Positions 61,682 to 64,000 of a stretch of DNA of 64,000 nt are shown piece by piece. Made by a program: the position numbers and the translations under genes. Position 1 is the stretch's first letter. Each line of letters opens with the position of its first letter. The DNA is from CAVDHB01 sp963608705 (GTDB lineage Bacteria > Bacteroidota > Bacteroidia > Bacteroidales > Bacteroidaceae). The notes under the pieces are model-generated. The model saw only the letters and a list, made by a program, of their open reading frames with translations. It had not been told where the DNA came from and made no database searches. The DNA lies in contig CAVDHB010000023.1 in NCBI GenBank assembly GCA_963608705.1, positions 1-64,000 of the forward strand, written 5' to 3'.

Positions 61682-62661
61682 GCCTTGAACTTTCGTCTTA
61701 ACTTTCCGATAAACCGAGACAGGTCATAGCGTTTCATCCGCTGTCTCAGGAATAAAAACTGCTCCCTGAAATACACACCCCTCATGCGGGCGTGTCCGCA
61801 AGCCTTCCACCACTCCTTGAACTTGAGCACTCTCGGATTGTTCCACGGCTTGTCTGCTCCGGGATAATGCAGCTGCACACATTCCGCCAGCATCTTATGA
61901 TAAATCCGTATCGCTTCTTTCCTGTCTTTCAAAAACGGATTATTCGTGTTAAAGGCTATATCCGCCGTATTCAGTCCAAACTGCGAGTTACACACCACAT
62001 ACTTGTAATCCATGAACTTCAAAAAAGGATAGCAACACAAAGCAATGCAATCCTGTTCCGGCAATATCAGACGAGCCGCATTCCGCTGGAAGAACCGCAC
62101 CAGCTTAGCTTCTATTCCGTCCTCCCTTATAGCTTTCAAATTTATCAGCATATATCCAGCCGAAATCTCATACGTGTTTATCAAGTCTATCTCCTCTTGG
62201 GTGAAGTCTTTCGCATACCCCGGTAAATTACGGTTCTCCATCAAAGGGCGTGTACCAGCGAAATAGAATTTTTCATCGGGATAAAGAAAATAAGAGGAAG
62301 AAATGTCCGCCGTGAATATCACGTCCACATCAGAGAAAAGAATACGATCATACTGCGGAAACAAATTCGCCGCCGTCATCTTATAGAAGACTTCTTTGGA
62401 AAAATGAGCCTTATGACTCAGCGCAGTCCACCCCGTATCATAGCCGGGTGCCACGACAAACTCCAAAGACGCATTCGCTTTGTAACGTTCCACCACTCTT
62501 CGCAACCTCCGCTTACTTTTCTCGTCCAACCCCGTATGTACCACATAGAGGCGGTAAAAATACGCTTTGGAAGCCTTGTCGAGCAACGAGTCAAAAGCCA
62601 CGCATGCCGCCAACACATAGTAGCGGTCAAAAGTGAAAAATATAGGAATTGTCTGTTTCAT
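61678..62661 (-). CDS. GT8-family glycosyltransferase
   Basis: A 327-residue GT-A enzyme of family 8. It has IPIFFTFDRYYVLAACVAFD at the N-terminus, the metal-binding DxD-type motif DRILFSDVDVIF, and ISAGYMLINLKAIR. Galactosyl or glucosyl transfer to LPS or capsule is typical. It lies 46 bp downstream of dnaA on the same strand. Confidence 0.9.
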   Translation of the reverse strand: MKQTIPIFFTFDRYYVLAACVAFDSLLDKASKAYFYRLYVVHTGLDEKSKRRLRRVVERYKANASLEFVVAPGYDTGWTALSHKAHFSKEVFYKMTAANLFPQYDRILFSDVDVIFTADISSSYFLYPDEKFYFAGTRPLMENRNLPGYAKDFTQEEIDLINTYEISAGYMLINLKAIREDGIEAKLVRFFQRNAARLILPEQDCIALCCYPFLKFMDYKYVVCNSQFGLNTADIAFNTNNPFLKDRKEAIRIYHKMLAECVQLHYPGADKPWNNPRVLKFKEWWKACGHARMRGVYFREQFLFLRQRMKRYDLSRFIGKLRRKFKA

Positions 62662-62707
62662 ATAGGCACAGTCAAGTAGAAAGCATATCTTGACTCCCCT
62701 ACCGCAA

Positions 62708-64000
62708 TCACAACGACAGAGAAGCGTCTATCTCGTTCACCTCCTTACGGAAAGTGGCATCCACTTCCATCCGTCCAGACACCACCTTGCAGGAATGCAG
62801 CACTGTGGCATGGTCTCTGTTGCCCACCAATGTACCGATTCTGGTCACAGACAGCTGCGTATGCTGCTGCGCCAAGTACATGGCAATCTGTCTTACCTGC
62901 ACAAATATGCGCTTGCGACATTTGGAGAACAAGTCTTCCCGCTTCACGTCATAGCGTTCGCAAACCTTGTCTATAATCGTGTCCACCGTGATAGACTTCT
63001 TTTTCTCTTCTTTCGCCACCCGGTGTATAATCCGTTCGGCCAACGCAATGTCAATCGGACATTTGTACACGATGGAGAAAGCGAGGAATGAATTCACCAC
63101 TCCTTCCAGCTCACGCACGCTTCCGTCTACATTGTGGGCGATGAAATCCACCACATTGTCCGGGAATTTCAGTCCGTCCAGCTCTATCTTCTTCTTCAAG
63201 ATAGCCTTTCTCAACTCCTCGTTAGGCTTGTCCATCTCCACCTGCAACCCGCATTTGAAACGAGTGAGCAGACGCTCCTCCATACCTTCCAACGCCACGG
63301 GAGGACGATCGGAAGTGAGGATAATCTGACGACCGTTCTGGTACAAATGATTGAAGATATGGAAGAAGGTCATCTGTGTACTCTTCATGGAGACCAACTC
63401 CTGAATGTCATCGATAATCAGCACGTCAATACTCTGATAGAAATGAAGAAAATCATTTGTGCGATTATGGCGTACAGAGTCCGTGTACTGCACCAAGAAC
63501 AAATGGGCACTGATATACAGGACTCGTTTTGCGGGATATAAATCCCTTACTTTCAAACCGATGGCATTGACAAGATGCGTCTTTCCCACACCAGAGGCTC
63601 CGTAAAGGAAAAGAGGGTTGAAAGCGTTCCGTCCTGGTTGTTCCGCAATGGCTTCGCCGATACTACGGGACAACTTATTACTGACACCTTCCACAAAGTT
63701 ATCGAATGTGTAGTTCCGAATCAAGTGTGTGTTGAACTCCTGCGCAAACGACTGTTTGGAAGGCGCCTTGTTCTCGTTGACGACCGCTTGCGAAGTCGGT
63801 GCGTCTTCCGTCCTTTCCTGTCCTGCGGGCATATCCACCGTCACATGATGCATCTTATCTACCATCACCCGGTATTTAAGTTGCACCTCGCGACCGAAAT
63901 TCTTGAAGATTGCCGCACTGAGGACAGAGAAATACTTCCCTTCCAAATACTCATAGAAGTACTGGCTCGGAATGCCCAGACGCAGCACATTGTCTTCAAA
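62708..64000 (-). CDS. dnaA: chromosomal replication initiator DnaA (N-terminus beyond the window)
   Basis: The last 430 codons of dnaA. The frame stays open to base 64,000, so the start and part of domain I lie outside. Domain III has the P-loop LYGASGVGKTHLVNA and Walker B VLIIDDIQEL. The C-terminal DNA-binding domain has the DnaA signature VGNRDHATVLHSCKVV. It initiates replication at oriC by binding DnaA boxes. Three surface-glycan genes follow on the same strand, the first 46 bp downstream. Confidence 0.97.
   Translation of the reverse strand, partial: FEDNVLRLGIPSQYFYEYLEGKYFSVLSAAIFKNFGREVQLKYRVMVDKMHHVTVDMPAGQERTEDAPTSQAVVNENKAPSKQSFAQEFNTHLIRNYTFDNFVEGVSNKLSRSIGEAIAEQPGRNAFNPLFLYGASGVGKTHLVNAIGLKVRDLYPAKRVLYISAHLFLVQYTDSVRHNRTNDFLHFYQSIDVLIIDDIQELVSMKSTQMTFFHIFNHLYQNGRQIILTSDRPPVALEGMEERLLTRFKCGLQVEMDKPNEELRKAILKKKIELDGLKFPDNVVDFIAHNVDGSVRELEGVVNSFLAFSIVYKCPIDIALAERIIHRVAKEEKKKSITVDTIIDKVCERYDVKREDLFSKCRKRIFVQVRQIAMYLAQQHTQLSVTRIGTLVGNRDHATVLHSCKVVSGRMEVDATFRKEVNEIDASLSL

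Overview
The window looks like chromosomal DNA of a gut-type Bacteroidales, most likely Bacteroidaceae. The grounds are a SusC/SusD pair with a GH97 enzyme, several DPP-type S9 peptidases, DUF4924 and DUF6055 proteins, a succinate-type CoA transferase, and repeated Bacteroides-style promoters (TTTG, about 19 bp, TAnnTTTG) in front of most transcription units. Species cannot be fixed from the sequence alone.

Region 1 (about 1-12,100, plus strand) is accessory. An AT-rich, repeat-containing leader precedes a 43-residue exported peptide ORF and three TonB-receptor-like outer-membrane barrels. The first and third barrels are paralogues. The second has a 5' end copied from the peptide locus. Next come a DNA m5C methyltransferase with a BsuBI/PstI-family restriction enzyme, an unrecognised ORF remnant, and a membrane-spanning TPR-HTH regulator. 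Peptide, receptors and regulator may form a sensing or uptake system; that is a hypothesis.

Region 2 (12,101-27,750, minus strand) holds an AAA-ATPase-like/PD-(D/E)XK protein, then a polysaccharide utilisation locus in the order SusC, SusD, DUF6055 (HExxH), GH97 and S9 peptidase. The peptidases suggest a glycopeptide or glycoprotein target. A small operon follows: SDR epimerase, PAP2 membrane protein and VOC protein.

Region 3 (27,800-56,150) is mostly housekeeping. It has RNase R and a CoA transferase on plus. On minus, one eleven-gene close-packed run goes from a LysE exporter through DUF4924, prfC, tsaC, a ClC channel, fmt, rpe, a Nim-like flavoprotein, murQ and a small membrane protein to a Fur-family regulator. 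A GH10-like/DPP IV pair, tRNA-Gln, rsfS-ftsH-cdsA, a DUF2264 protein, hflX, a class A acid phosphatase, DUF975, yaaA and tpx follow. Three intervals carry dispersed palindromic elements, 23-bp periodic repeats, and a decayed DUF4248/amidase cassette.

Region 4 (56,190-64,000) carries surface-glycan genes: an acyltransferase, a GT14-type transferase, a flippase, a WbsX-type protein, an acetyltransferase and a GT8 transferase. The last three lie directly downstream of dnaA, which runs off the right end.
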